This document shows positions 20,256 to 31,113 of a DNA stretch of 64,000 nt, piece after piece; positions within the stretch are counted from its first letter, which is position 1, and every line of letters begins with the position of its first letter. The position numbers were made by a program, and so were the translations under genes. The notes under the pieces are model-generated. The model saw only the letters and a program-made list of their open reading frames with translations. It did no database searches and was not told the DNA's origin. Origin of the DNA: Parastagonospora avenae f. sp. tritici 18332-5 (taxonomy: Eukaryota > Ascomycota > Dothideomycetes > Pleosporales > Phaeosphaeriaceae); NCBI GenBank assembly GCA_022559985.1, contig JAFJTR010000122.1:1-64000 (forward strand), read 5' to 3'.

Positions 20256-21692
20256 TCACGATCTTTCGCTATCGAATACCACCCTACTTCTCCCCTCCAC
20301 ACCCTCATCAACCGCAGCACGAACTTTCTTCACCACCTCTTTGTCAAAGAGCGCAATACCCAGCTCCTGACTCGTATACCAACTCGCTCGGTCCAAATTC
20401 CCCGAGCCCAGCACAACGACCTCATCATCCACAATCGTCATCTTGAGATGACTTTGCTGTGGTTCCCCGCCCTCCCTTCCCCTTCCTCTGGGTCCACCAA
20501 TCGGATCGAAATACGAAATGTGCAGGCGTCCTGGCGTTGATGGAGCGATTGCCGCTTCTTCGTCGCTCATTGGTCGTCGGGCAGTGGTGCTGTTGAGACT
20601 GCGATACCGCTTGATGAGTTTGTTGATGCAGCGCGACGTTGTGGTTCCTGCGGTGACGAGCTGCTCTAAGATCATGAGTCGTTCGGATGTCAGGATTTGC
20701 ACGTCGATGCCTCGCATGAGTGCAGCCAGGAGGGCGGAGAGAACGGGAGGCGCGGTGACGTTTGGCGTTTGGATTCTTATACTGCGCTCGGCCCGCGCGA
20801 AGAGTGTGAGGATGAAAGTGTTGAGCGGTGTCGGTGGTGCGAGCATGTTATCCGTGGATGAGAACGGATTGAGTCGCGGGTTACGCCTATGTGGGCTTGG
20901 TAAGAGTATCGTGGGAATATTGGTGGCCGCCAGTTCAGCTTTCGATTTGAGTGAGGTCGTGCTTGAGGTGATCTCCTGTGTTCCATTTTCGACGTTCGAT
21001 GCGGTGTTCCAGTTGACTGCCAGCACTTCCTGTTTGCGTTCCCAGAAGTTGAAGTAAAACCGGAGAAATTGCTCTACGACAGGCCCACTCATCGATGCTG
21101 CGCCCTCGAACCACTCTTCCCAGCTGATGTTGCAGCTTGGCAGGACAACCTTCTTCCGATCGACGATGATGAACTTTGGATGCATGACGCTGAAAGGTAA
21201 TATGAAAACACTCTTTAGCTTGAGGTCAAGACCACCGAGCTCCTTCGGATCAGGCAAACCCAACTTGTTCATCCATACTTCGGGCGGGTATATTTGGCCC
21301 GTGACGTTTTGCTTGTGGAATAACTTCTGGAAGATGGAGAGTGAAGAAAAGCATAACCGCACTCGGATCTTATCCGTGCCGCGGTGGATAGCTTTAGTAG
21401 ACAACTGGCGCAAGAGTCTGTTCAGGGTGTCTAGTGTTTCCGAACGTGCCCAAAAGCATGTGACAAGGATGAGTTCATGACTTGTGCTCTCAAGAAGAGG
21501 TAGCAGAGATTCGTAAATGGCGGAGCCCGTGCCGGTCACGAATGTGTCGAGGTGGGAAGAGGAGATGAGCGAGCGCGGATACCGCGAGTAGTAATTCGGA
21601 TCATCTTGCGCGTTGATTGGTGCAGCGGAGTCAAGGGCTGATATGAAGGGTTGATGGAAATTGGAAGCGTTAGGGGAGGGAGCAGGTGGCAT
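20256..21692 (-). CDS. Phospholipase D-like protein with two HKD motifs (478 aa)
   Basis: Single exon, ATG at 21692. Both catalytic HKD motifs are present: HPKFIIVDRKKVVLPSCNIS at about residue 170 and HLKMTIVDDEVVVLGSGNLD at about residue 425. Family members use the two His-Lys-Asp sets to cleave or transfer phosphodiesters through a phosphohistidine intermediate. It is short, without PX/PH domains, so it resembles the bacterial-like PLD and cardiolipin-synthase branch found in many fungi more than the large PLD1. There is no clear signal peptide. It is divergent from RRP4, with 313 bp between the starts. Confidence 0.88.
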   Translation of the reverse strand: MPPAPSPNASNFHQPFISALDSAAPINAQDDPNYYSRYPRSLISSSHLDTFVTGTGSAIYESLLPLLESTSHELILVTCFWARSETLDTLNRLLRQLSTKAIHRGTDKIRVRLCFSSLSIFQKLFHKQNVTGQIYPPEVWMNKLGLPDPKELGGLDLKLKSVFILPFSVMHPKFIIVDRKKVVLPSCNISWEEWFEGAASMSGPVVEQFLRFYFNFWERKQEVLAVNWNTASNVENGTQEITSSTTSLKSKAELAATNIPTILLPSPHRRNPRLNPFSSTDNMLAPPTPLNTFILTLFARAERSIRIQTPNVTAPPVLSALLAALMRGIDVQILTSERLMILEQLVTAGTTTSRCINKLIKRYRSLNSTTARRPMSDEEAAIAPSTPGRLHISYFDPIGGPRGRGREGGEPQQSHLKMTIVDDEVVVLGSGNLDRASWYTSQELGIALFDKEVVKKVRAAVDEGVEGRSRVVFDSERS

Positions 21693-22005
21693 TCCGGGGA
21701 TGTCTTAGTGGTCGGCTATACAAGTAACTCCTATATGAGGTGGCGGTGAAGGAGGATGGAGATGCGACTGTTGATGGGATGGGATGGGATGACGTCTTGT
21801 CAGTCGCGACTGCCACGGACCTTGACGCGTCAAAGCTCGGGCGCTCATCCAGCCAAAATTTCCCAAGCTTCAACACCAACAACGACGACATCCCGATTGA
21901 GCTTTTGCGCACATACGATAGCTCATAGCTCCTGTAACCCCAATAAGAAAGACACAATCACAAAAGAAAAGGCTGCGCCCTCATCAACAGGCTTGGCCCG
22001 CCACA

Positions 22006-23019
22006 ATGCCTGTCTCGATTCTCCCCCCCAGCGCACCACTGCCTCCCCGCCGCGATGCGCAATCAGACGACTCCGACATGGACATGTCCGACGACGACAT
22101 GCCAACCTCGCAAACAAACGCAATAGTCACACCGGGTGAGCACATCACCAGCGATCCCCAATGGATGCGCGGCCACGGCACATACATCCCCTCCGGCGAG
22201 ACGACCATCATCTCGACAGTCGCAGGTCACATGCACAAGACCAACAAGCTACTCTCCGTCCAGCCACTGCGTGCCCGCTACCAGCCCGAGATTGGCGACC
22301 TAGTCGTCGGCCGCATCGTCAGCGTACAGACGAAGAAATGGAGCGTCGACATTGCCGCCCCGATGCTCGCAGGTCTCCCACTCAGCAGCATAAACCTGCC
22401 CGGCGGCATATTACGCCGCCGCACCGCCGTCGACGAACTCAACATCCGCACATTCTTCTCCGAGGGCGACTTGCTCGTCGCCGAAGTCCAGTCGCTACAC
22501 CAGGACAATACGGCTTCATTACATACGCGCTCGCTCAAGTACGGGAAACTGCGCAACGGGCTGTTCACCAGCCTGAGCGGCGCAGGCGGGGGTATATTAT
22601 CTCGACGTGGAGGCGTGGTCAGGAGCCGCCGGCAGGTCTTCACGCTCAACACTGCGGCGGGCGAAATCGACGTGGTTTTGGGAGTCAACGGCTACATATT
22701 CATCTCGAAACACATCAAGCCCGCGGAGGACATCAGCATCAACCGCCTCGACGAAGGCGTCAGCGAAACGCTCTACTCAAGTCAAAACGACGGCATCGAG
22801 CCCGCGGTGATGCGCGAAATCACGCGCGTCAGCTCCCTGATCAAGGGCCTGGTGGCGTGCGGCATGCGCGTCGACGAAGACATGATTGTCAAAGTCTACG
22901 AGGGTGCGGTCGAGATGGAGGCTGAAGAGCGCAGTCTCGGGGCTGTGGACAAGGGTGTCGGCGCCAAGGGGGTTGTCGAGGCGGTGTTGGGCAGGCTAGA
23001 GGTCGAGGCGGGGGGCTGA
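22006..23019 (+). CDS. RRP4: Exosome complex RNA-binding subunit RRP4 (337 aa)
   Basis: Single exon. The ATG at 22006 precedes a typical acidic leader (DDSDMDMSDDDMP), then the N-terminal domain (GEHITSDPQWMRGHGTYIP), the S1 RNA-binding domain (GDLVVGRIVSVQTKKWSVDI, then LPGGILRRRTAVDELNIR, with HTRSLKYGKL) and the KH domain (GVNGYIFISKH...). Together these are diagnostic for RRP4/EXOSC2, one of the three cap proteins of the 3'-5' RNA exosome in nucleus and cytoplasm. The length fits fungal orthologues. It is convergent with wetA, with 459 bp between the stops. Confidence 0.95.
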   Translation: MPVSILPPSAPLPPRRDAQSDDSDMDMSDDDMPTSQTNAIVTPGEHITSDPQWMRGHGTYIPSGETTIISTVAGHMHKTNKLLSVQPLRARYQPEIGDLVVGRIVSVQTKKWSVDIAAPMLAGLPLSSINLPGGILRRRTAVDELNIRTFFSEGDLLVAEVQSLHQDNTASLHTRSLKYGKLRNGLFTSLSGAGGGILSRRGGVVRSRRQVFTLNTAAGEIDVVLGVNGYIFISKHIKPAEDISINRLDEGVSETLYSSQNDGIEPAVMREITRVSSLIKGLVACGMRVDEDMIVKVYEGAVEMEAEERSLGAVDKGVGAKGVVEAVLGRLEVEAGG

Positions 23020-23478
23020 GAACAAAGAAAAGTGCGTGACAAAAATCTATAGTTGATGGGGCTTGGGTGCATGTAGCCGAAGGGATGGGCGATGGGCACA
23101 AAGACACGTGCGGGACTAAGAGATGCGATTAGTGTTGCACAATGTAGGTGTGGAGAAGGGGCAGGATCGTGTCTTTGGGATGCCATGCTGAAATCCCGTG
23201 GGTAGGTGAAGCGGGAAGATCCGGTGGCGTTGCCATCTTCACCACAGCTGGCACTCGACGCGTGCATCACGTGCAAACCACCACACAACACTGTTACGAA
23301 GCATGAAGGAAGAAGTGATGAATCAAAACCTTCTCTGTTCAATGTATTACGATGCATGCTATCTTCATTCTCGTGCTATACGTATTACCCACCATATCTT
23401 ATCCTAGCCTATCTGTGCATCTGTACATCTCAATGGTATCCATCCCTGTCAATCCAATCTACATACTCAACTTCAGCA

Positions 23479-25188
23479 TCAACTTTCCAAAACCAACAAC
23501 CCCTCCCTTTCCAGCCTCCTCAAACTATCCACATCTCCGCCGGCTTCCATAACGGCCTTCATCGCCGCCTGGCTCAACTTCCGCCTCTTCTCGGCTGCCT
23601 CCTTCTCGCGGCGCGCTTTCGTCTTGCTACTCCCGCTCGGCGCAACGCCTGTCAAGATCTTGCGGCTGTCATGCGGCGTGAAGTTGACGAACCCGACGTT
23701 TGGCGTACCCGCCTGTCGTGGGGCCGCAGCGCTCGACTTCCTGCGCGCCGCGTTGAGATTCTGATGGCTTGCCTGATGGCGGAGGGTTTGTGATGAGGGG
23801 CGACGGCGGTGGAATTGTGGCTGGGGATTTGGGGAAGGTGTGCGTGAATGCGGGCGGTGGCCAATGGGCACGATGTGGTTGTGTTGTTGGGGATATGCAG
23901 TGGTGTAGTGTTGTTGTGAGTGTCCGAGGTCGAACGAGGCTGGGGCTGAATGGTGCGTAGACACACTGACGCCTTCGTTACCGTTGCTGATTCCCAAGCC
24001 AGCGACGCCAAAGTCGCCAAAGGATGCGCTATCGCAGGAGATGCCGAGTCCTTCCATCGAGCCGTTGCTATATTGGCTCGTGGTTCGTTGATTCGACTCG
24101 CGGTATGTGGGGCCGACAGCCGCGGCGTCAGTGTTGTCCCACCAGCCAGCAGTCTTGGTGGTGGAGTAATCGGGCGAGGCTGAAAAGCCAAAATCCATCG
24201 CGGGTGATGTGTCGGTTGGACCCCACGTCGTCATGGGTATGCGAAGTGAGGAGGGCGGGGTCTGTAAGGCTGAAAGAGCCGCACTCGACACTGATGAGCT
24301 GAATGTGAGGCCCATGTTGTCGCTGAACGGGTCGTTGTTGTTGTTATTGCTATTTGTAATGCCAATTGCTGGCGATGCTTGTGGTGTGATCTGGTAATTG
24401 GCAAAGTTCATGCCGTTGTGGTTGGTGGTAGGGCTGGCTAGTGGCGATTGATCCTCTGCGTAAGGCTGGGTATGTTGACTGAAGAAACCGCTCGAGTTCT
24501 CATGATGAGTTAGCTTCGATGATGGAGGCGGTGATGTGATGCCATGAGGAGCGACCCTCATGCTGTAAGCATCTGCTGTTGCTTCCATCTTGCGCGACCA
24601 CACGTCCGGGATGGGTGACCGATAGAACGAAGGCTGCATCATCTTTGCGAAGGCGGGTGTCGACAACTTTCTCGACAACTTGTGAATACCACGGACAAGA
24701 GAGTGATCCTGGTTGAAGGAGACAGCCTTCTTGACAGCCTTTGTAGTGTGAGGTCGTGGTGTGGAAGGCTGTGAGTAGGAGCGCAATTGGTTGTGTTCAG
24801 ACTCGAAGAGATCTTCAAAGTTAAGAAGTTCCGAATCACTGAGCGACTCTTTGCCTTTTGCGTCAACGCGGAATGAGAAGGAATCGTTAGACACGGTCAA
24901 GGCTGGGTTTTGTCCACTCTTCTGGACAGCCTGCTGCCAAGCCATGTCCTCGTCCTGATGTAGTATAGGCGTGCTTGGGTATACCACGCTCTCATTCGAC
25001 GACGAGAGATCAAAGAGCTGTGCAAGATCTTCAGAGCTGGAACGGTCCACCACTGGGTCGCTGCAATGCTGGAGAAAGTCTGTCTCAACGTATTCCTCAA
25101 ATAGTTGGTCCAAGTCGACGGTGTCCATCTCTTTGTCGCTAAAAGGCCGGATTGGTAGATCGGATGAGTGTCGTAGTAGAGAGGTCAT
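23479..25188 (-). CDS. wetA: Developmental regulator WetA, conidial maturation (569 aa)
   Basis: Single exon as read. The frame stays open upstream to a GTG, but the ATG at 25188 matches the usual WetA start, followed shortly by DTVDLDQLFEEYVETDF. The diagnostic C-terminal block is intact: VGFVNFTPHDSRKILTGVAP, GSSKTKARREKEAAEKRRKL and a final Leu-rich DVDSLRRLEREGLL. The middle is low-complexity, with an Asn run (NSNNNNND). WetA acts after BrlA and AbaA in conidium formation, controlling spore wall and metabolic maturation. Three CATTCC sequences, matching the AbaA consensus CATTCY, lie 0.3-1.3 kb upstream. Confidence 0.92.
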   Translation of the reverse strand: MTSLLRHSSDLPIRPFSDKEMDTVDLDQLFEEYVETDFLQHCSDPVVDRSSSEDLAQLFDLSSSNESVVYPSTPILHQDEDMAWQQAVQKSGQNPALTVSNDSFSFRVDAKGKESLSDSELLNFEDLFESEHNQLRSYSQPSTPRPHTTKAVKKAVSFNQDHSLVRGIHKLSRKLSTPAFAKMMQPSFYRSPIPDVWSRKMEATADAYSMRVAPHGITSPPPSSKLTHHENSSGFFSQHTQPYAEDQSPLASPTTNHNGMNFANYQITPQASPAIGITNSNNNNNDPFSDNMGLTFSSSVSSAALSALQTPPSSLRIPMTTWGPTDTSPAMDFGFSASPDYSTTKTAGWWDNTDAAAVGPTYRESNQRTTSQYSNGSMEGLGISCDSASFGDFGVAGLGISNGNEGVSVSTHHSAPASFDLGHSQQHYTTAYPQQHNHIVPIGHRPHSRTPSPNPQPQFHRRRPSSQTLRHQASHQNLNAARRKSSAAAPRQAGTPNVGFVNFTPHDSRKILTGVAPSGSSKTKARREKEAAEKRRKLSQAAMKAVMEAGGDVDSLRRLEREGLLVLES

Positions 25189-28100
25189 GGAGTGTCTTTC
25201 ACGTGCTTCGCGTTCCAGTCCGTTGGTAGTAAGGTTACTGTTAGGAGCTATCTGGGACGATAGGAGTGGCGATGGTCGACGAATGGGATCTGTCCTGTGT
25301 GGATAGTGGATATGCGCCGCGGAAACTGTGGATCTGCGAGAGCAAGTGTTATGCACCGATTCAGTATGATGGACAAGCTAAACAAACTCACCCATACTTG
25401 ATATATACTGCATTCACTCATTGGTGGGAGTTCCTGGCCAGCCTCCGCTTCATTGAGTACATTCCTGCATGTATCGAACTATACTTAGCGAATGAGGGCG
25501 GAATGGGGGATAACCTAAGCCACATCCCTTATGTTTCAGGAAATTTTTCGGCGTTTGCACCGCCGAAAGTGTCAAACTCCAATTCTGGAAATCTGGGGTG
25601 GTTGGGTAGTCCGTGACGAGTTTGCGCAGGGGTTGGGCGTGCTGCACGCAGCCACATACCGATGGCTGGGTTGCATTCCTTGGGCAAGTTGCCCGGCCCG
25701 CGGGATGCGTCGCACAAGCGATCGCGCTTTCCTTTGTTGGTAGTGTCACACCTTTGTAGACACTTTGCACCTCTAAAGCTGCAGAGACTGACGCCACTCT
25801 GGAAGTGCTGATGCAGGTCGAGATCGCGCGGCACATTCAAGCGGGGGATACATTTACGAGTAGCATCCGCGGATTGTTGTGGTGAACATGTCTTGCGACG
25901 GAGCATCGCAGAGTGCAGTCGAGCCCGCCACCCCGATTTACCGAGAGTCTGGAATGCAGATGTCGCAAACACCGCAAGCAGTGGCTGTCAGGCCACCGTG
26001 GTTCAGAGAAACTCGACGTTGAGAATTATCCGATAGGCCCGGCTAGGGTCCGGGAAAGCAGATAGGCAAGAGAGGCGACAACAGAAAAGACTAACCTTGA
26101 CCCAGGAGGATGGATGAAAGATACCTGCCAGTGTGTCAGTACTAGCTTATTGGTAGGGTCATCGCGCATCGCGCATCTCCACCCAGTTCCTGATTGATGG
26201 CTGACGCTGTGGAACGCATTGCACGTTTGACCCGCATCAGAACCAGAGGCCTGGTCAGAGGACGTTGAGGTGACGCGAATCTCGAGTCGTGGTTAGTTGT
26301 GATTTGAAAGTTTCGTTTAGCGGTCGGGGCCTGCAACTGGCTCGCGTTGGCTGCAGGTACCTGATGGCCATGATCCTCATACCCGTGCTCCAGGGAATCC
26401 ACCACATGCGGTCAGGTTACATGTTCACACCATTTCCTCTGCAAACCCGTGTTGTCTTCTGCAGCTCAGACTAGTCCAGGGTGATGGAGAGAGAGACTGG
26501 GTTAGAAGACCCGTTTGAGATGGGGCATTCCCGTCGAATCAGTGCCATTGCTCCTGCTGGTCTTCGAAGCAAATGCACGTAACGTCATCCACTGTCTCGG
26601 GTTTGCATCCTCCACACCATTGGCTGGCGTGATATTCAACGTTTGGGACTACTCAGCTGAGTTTGATGTGTTCCAGACAAATCTTTTGCAAGATGATTGG
26701 CATAGACTGAATAAGGCGGTTGCTTGGCCGAGTATCACTGACGTTGAACTGCATGCTCCACGCAGGGCTGTAGCAGCGCATGGACCAAGCTGAGGCGCAT
26801 ATGCGTTGAGCGTCATGCTTTCCAGACTTACCAAGTCGGACAGTGGAGTGCTTACTCATTGGTCTCTCGCTGAAGAACTGTCTTCCAGGACGCCATTGCC
26901 TAATCACTGAAGTGGGTCTGTCCGTCCGCCCCGGTCGGGCCGTCTTGTGGAGATGTTCGAACAGCGGCAGGATACCTGCTTTTGCTGATCAATGAGCCTC
27001 GTTCGATCGTGTTCGAAAAGCCCGTCATGAGGATCTCGAGCATAACACCTATTCCAAGAGGGAGGACTGTTTGTAATTATCTGGCCACGCGTATCGCATT
27101 GAGAGCAGCGATAGTACCTGTGTTCAGTTGATGTCAGATGGCCGAAGTACTCCTGAAGATATGACTCGAAATCATTGCGGGTTTAGGAGAGAGTGTTTGG
27201 AAGTCAGAATGAACCTGACGGCAACTATAGGTCGGAAATATCGACCGCCTCGATGGGGAACTGACAGTGCGGTGGCGGTTTTGGGGGCCATAGCCTTGCT
27301 GTTTTTGTTGTTGCTGTCAAAGAGGACGTCGGTGGTCTAGTCCTGTTAATACCGTCTAGTTCGCTTGGTCGCGTTCTCACATCGATCACCCCGTACCCGC
27401 ACCTAAGTCGTCGATTCAGGAGTTCTCCATATTGGCCACCTTACACGATCGTAATCAATGTCCAGTAGGGTGCTCAGTGTAAAGGTGAATGTGAAGTGAA
27501 GCGAAGTGGTTCGAGGCTGAGCTAGATCAACATCTCCCGGTGGGTTTTGTGCGGAAGAATTGCATGTCTCTAGCGAATGTGTAATGTAGTGTACCATAAG
27601 GTTTGAGGCCTCAGCGGAGACTACCCCAACTGGGGTCCATCTGCGAAACGGTATAAAGACCTGTAGGACGCCTAAGGCAATTGTGGCTGAACTGGTTTAT
27701 GTGAGGTGGGCATGGATTTGTATTCCCTTACGTGCGTTACTAGCTGTGGCCCAGAGTATGTAGCTTGCGGCTGCTGATACCCGCCCGCGTGGAAACAGGG
27801 TCAGCCTCACCTGGTGAACTCTCAGCAGTCGACCCGATTCGTGCGGCTCGATCTGTGCGACATGAGGGTTTGAGGGACAAGCCGACGGGTAAACAGCCAA
27901 GCTTCGTCGATGTGAGAGTCGTCAACTGTCAGTCATAGGATTTCCACACCCTCAGTCATTACACTGAGCTATTGGATGCGATCCGAGGATGTATAGGTGG
28001 GGATCGAAACAGCCTTACAAAGCCAGGTGCCAAGGTCGGCGATCAAGGAGACGCCACTGTCAGATGTCCTGCGTATTCACATAGCAAGATCAGATCTGAC

Positions 28101-28495
28101 AGAGACATACAGCAGTCGACAGAATGGCCAGTAAGGCAGCTGACAAATTGCGCTCGAGGTTCAACAAGTCGGTGGTGCTTCCGATCTCAGATCTCATGCA
28201 TCTTCACATGGTAGGCACGGGTCGAAAATGGGACAGACTCAGGAGTCGAAGCAAATGTTGGGCGATCAAGCAAAGCTGACTAGTTGGGCTCGATCCCAAA
28301 AAATCCGATGATGGGAGTACGTCCACATGATTTGGCGGTCATGATGTGATGAGTAGAGTGAAGGTCATGAACTTCGCTTGGTGTTGAGGCGAATCGCGCT
28401 CGGACGCGTTCTGTTGGGGAAGGCGCGCCTTGTGTCAGGAACCACCAACACCACGACCGTCGTCGCATAACACCTAACCACATCTCAGATCGACG
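25189..28495. other. Long intergenic region between wetA and TMEM234
   Basis: 3.3 kb without a supported gene. All open frames are short and share no family resemblance. A long promoter and 5' leader is expected for wetA-type regulators, so much of the left part may belong to wetA. No repeat family of the window recurs here. Confidence 0.5.
25460..25679. promoter_or_regulatory. Candidate AbaA-type sites upstream of wetA
   Basis: CATTCC occurs at 25460-25465 and 25674-25679, with a third at 26526-26531. AbaA binds CATTCY in other ascomycetes and activates wetA there. A 6-bp degenerate motif will also occur by chance in a region this long, so this is only suggestive. Confidence 0.25.
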
Positions 28496-29051
28496 ATGGA
28501 CCCAAATGCGCCCGCCCCAAATGAGCCTCAACCCTCCATATTCCGCTGGATCCTTGGCTTCCTCATGGTCGGCGCATGTTGGGGTTTGACCACGCCGTTC
28601 ATGCGTAAAGCAGCTATGTAAGCTTCTCCCACCTCCCCTCTTACCACACTAACTCACAAATCCACAGGAACTACACCCCGCCTCAACACCCCTCCCTCAC
28701 CGACCCCTCCAATTCTTACCTCAAGAAGAAAGTCATGGGCATATGGTACGCCGTGATCGGTGTGCTCAGCAGACCGGCATACGCCGTGCCACTGCTTCTC
28801 AACGTCACAGGCAGCGTGTGGTTTTTCATATTGATAGGCAAAGCGGAGCTGAGCTTGACTGTGCCGATCACGAATTCTTTGGCGTTTATGTTCACGGTCT
28901 TGGGGGAGTGGTGGGCGGAGAAGAAGGTTATTAGTCGGGGTGAGTAGTATGCGCGGGTTGGAAAGAGTAGAGCTGATGAGATACAGATACATGGATTGGC
29001 ATGGGCTTTGTACTTGGTGGTATTGCGCTGTGTGTACAGAGCAAATCATAA
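28496..29051 (+). CDS. TMEM234-family small membrane protein (152 aa)
   Basis: Three exons, 28496-28617, 28668-28939 and 28987-29051, with introns of 50 and 47 nt. The product has four hydrophobic segments: FRWILGFLMVGACWGLTTPF, an AYAVPLLLNVTGSVWFFI stretch, LTVPITNSLAFMFTVLGEW and WIGMGFVLGGIALCV. The CWG-T-PF motif and the PI-NSLAF motif are characteristic of the TMEM234 family, related to small drug/metabolite transporters. Function in fungi is unknown. It ends 22 bp from the convergent dioxygenase stop. Confidence 0.85.
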
Positions 29052-29073
29052 TACTGCAAATCGCAATCTTCTA

Positions 29074-30111
29074 TCACCAATCGCGTCCCAATCGATTCGA
29101 CTCGGGAGCTGGCGCACCTCGCGCTTCGGCTTGATACAACTTGGAGAAGCCCTGCGCGGGCGGCTGCAGCCAGTTCCTCTCGTCGTACCACTGGTCGCCC
29201 TCAATGACATGGAACGTGTATATATTCCTGCTCTTGCCGCTGGTGTTCTTCTCGCTCTTGTGCAGAATATTGCCATGTATCAAGACCAGCGTACCAGCCT
29301 TGACCTCGCCCATATCGTACTTCTCCTCCTTCTCCACCACCTCGTAGTCCTTCTCCGCGCCGTTGACGCCATTCTGCAGGTTCTTGGGGAAGCGCGCGCC
29401 GTCGTTGTCGATGAAGCCTGTGCCCTTGCCGGTGCGCACGAAGCGCTTCTCGATGGACGCGCGCTTGTGACTTCCTGCTGCGAAACTCAAGCAGCCGTTC
29501 TCTGCAGTCGCGTCTTCCAGCGCGTACCACCAGCCAACCGCGCTGGGCGGGTCGGTATACAGGAATGTGCTATCCTGATGCGGCGGTACTGCACCGCCAA
29601 TCTCTGGCTGCTTGCAGATAACCATGGACTGTAGGACCCGTGGGTCGCGGAAAGAGAGCGAGCGCGCGATGGCGGCATTGCGTTCCGAGAGAGAGATGCC
29701 GCGGAAGGATGGCGATAGCTCGTGGAGGTAGTGGCCGATCTTGTTGATGGCGCGGTGCTTTGGCTTCGTGAGGGTGCCGGACTTGTCGAAGGCGTCTAGG
29801 TGTTGTCAACGCGTGATTGCATGGCCTTTTCAGAGGAATGAGTGCATACCTTCCTCGAAGAAGAAGCGCACTTTATCGCCAGAGTCTAGGAAGTACTCGT
29901 CACCAACGTGGTCTGCACCGTCGTCGCCACCAGTCGAGAACTTGGTCATCGGGTGATCATCTAGTGAGAAATCATTGAGCATCTTGTTCGTATCCTCAAG
30001 CAGCCCCTTCACGGTGTCTTGCGAAAGCGCATCCGGTATAAGCAGATAGCCATTCTCGTTGAAGAAGTCTAGCTGTTCGGGCGTCAGACCCCCAACTTTT
30101 GGTGCGACCAT
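29074..30111 (-). CDS. Phytanoyl-CoA dioxygenase (PhyH/PHYHD1-like) (327 aa)
   Basis: Two exons, 30111-29850 and 29795-29074, with a 54-nt intron in phase. The ATG at 30111 is used rather than the GTG two codons upstream. The family start GGLTPEQLDFFNENGYLLIP is present, as are HQDSTFLYTDPP (His-x-Asp iron ligands) and, near the end, ILHKSEKNTSGKSRNIYTFH (second His and the Arg that binds 2-oxoglutarate). Members are Fe(II)/2-oxoglutarate oxygenases acting on acyl-CoA or similar substrates. All key residues are intact, so it is probably active. Confidence 0.9.
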
Positions 30112-30373
30112 TGTCACGTTTTATGCACAAGACGGAGTGAAGAGAGTGAAGAGAGTGAAGAGTAGACTTTGAAGCATTTCAGATGCGCGCCACGATGTCA
30201 CGAGCTATCCACGAGCCGCCAGTAAGCGTCGGAGGACGCCGCATCTCGCGATATGTCAAGATCTGCGCTAGTCGTGCCCCACTGTGCGCTGCCCCGCGTT
30301 CTTGGTATTGCCCACTCCGTCCTGGTGTAGTCGTCCCAAGCCATCGTGAATCCTGTTTCAACCCTGGCCTTTA

Positions 30374-30613
30374 TCACGACTTCAAGCTTGCGAACCTAAG
30401 TCCAAACGGCCGGATGAGGTATCTTGAACATCCCCCAGATATTGCTATATTCGGGCTCACGATCATACAGGGCAACGTTACGCGCAAAAAAATGGCTGGG
30501 GTGGTTGATTGCGGTGACAGGGTTGGGAGCAGGAGGTGGTGGCGGATTACCATAAATTTGAGCTCCTGTGGAAGTCGGTTCCATGGGTGGAAGGTACGCG
30601 TCCGAAGATCCAT
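30374..30613 (-). pseudogene. F-box-like family member, truncated and frameshifted
   Basis: The ATG at 30613 starts MDLRTRTFHPWNRLPQELK, closely similar to the start of the relative at 31978 (TFHPWHDLPTELKIM). After about 40 residues the similarity moves to another frame, where NHPSHFFARNVALYD resembles THPFHVNRALQ of that neighbour. No C-terminal half is visible. It is the leftmost member of the local F-box-like family. Confidence 0.45.
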
Positions 30614-31113
30614 GGTGATGACCTCGAGGAAAGGCGTTCGGGCTGTTGTCGTGCTTTGGAGTTGATGTGGCACAGATCTCCAGATGTGGCCGACGACGTG
30701 AGAGCAGGAGAGTCGCGATGAGAGAGAAAGAAAAAGCAATAATTGTGTGTTTTCTAGTCTTGGGCGGGCAAACGACCTGCACTAGGGATGCGCGCTAGTT
30801 TATGGTAGCCGGTGATATCAACTCTCATTCACTCGTGAAACCTCAAAACACTCGGTGAAAGTGGCAAGAAAGGTGGCGCGGCATGGAACGCTTAGGATAA
30901 CGCGTGACTCTACGTTCTCATCTCTTGCAATCATTTCCATTATCAATTTCACATCGAACATCAACACATGAAGTGATTCTCAACCGACGTTCGATAAATT
31001 TGCGTTTCATGCCTAGAGAAGTTGAGAATTCCTGAGCTTTCGCCCGCCCACGTGTTCAAATATTCTCTAATCGTCGTGTTGACCAGAAAGCCCATCCTGA
31101 GATCATCGACAGA

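Noticed and set aside
20518..21057. A 179-codon plus-strand frame over the phospholipase D gene
   Set aside because: It is antisense to a gene with both catalytic motifs intact, so it is a shadow.
22161..22925. A 254-codon Arg/His-rich frame over RRP4
   Set aside because: Composition is that of a GC-rich shadow of the RRP4 coding frame, with no domain.
25450..25972. Two overlapping 128-147 codon minus-strand frames upstream of wetA
   Set aside because: Neither has a family or splice link; they probably fall in the wetA promoter or leader.
28654..29049. A 131-codon minus-strand frame over TMEM234
   Set aside because: It is antisense to three exons that splice into a recognisable membrane protein.
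29201..29530. An Arg-rich 109-codon frame inside the PhyH gene
   Set aside because: It is a same-strand shadow frame of the dioxygenase coding sequence, which carries the iron ligands.
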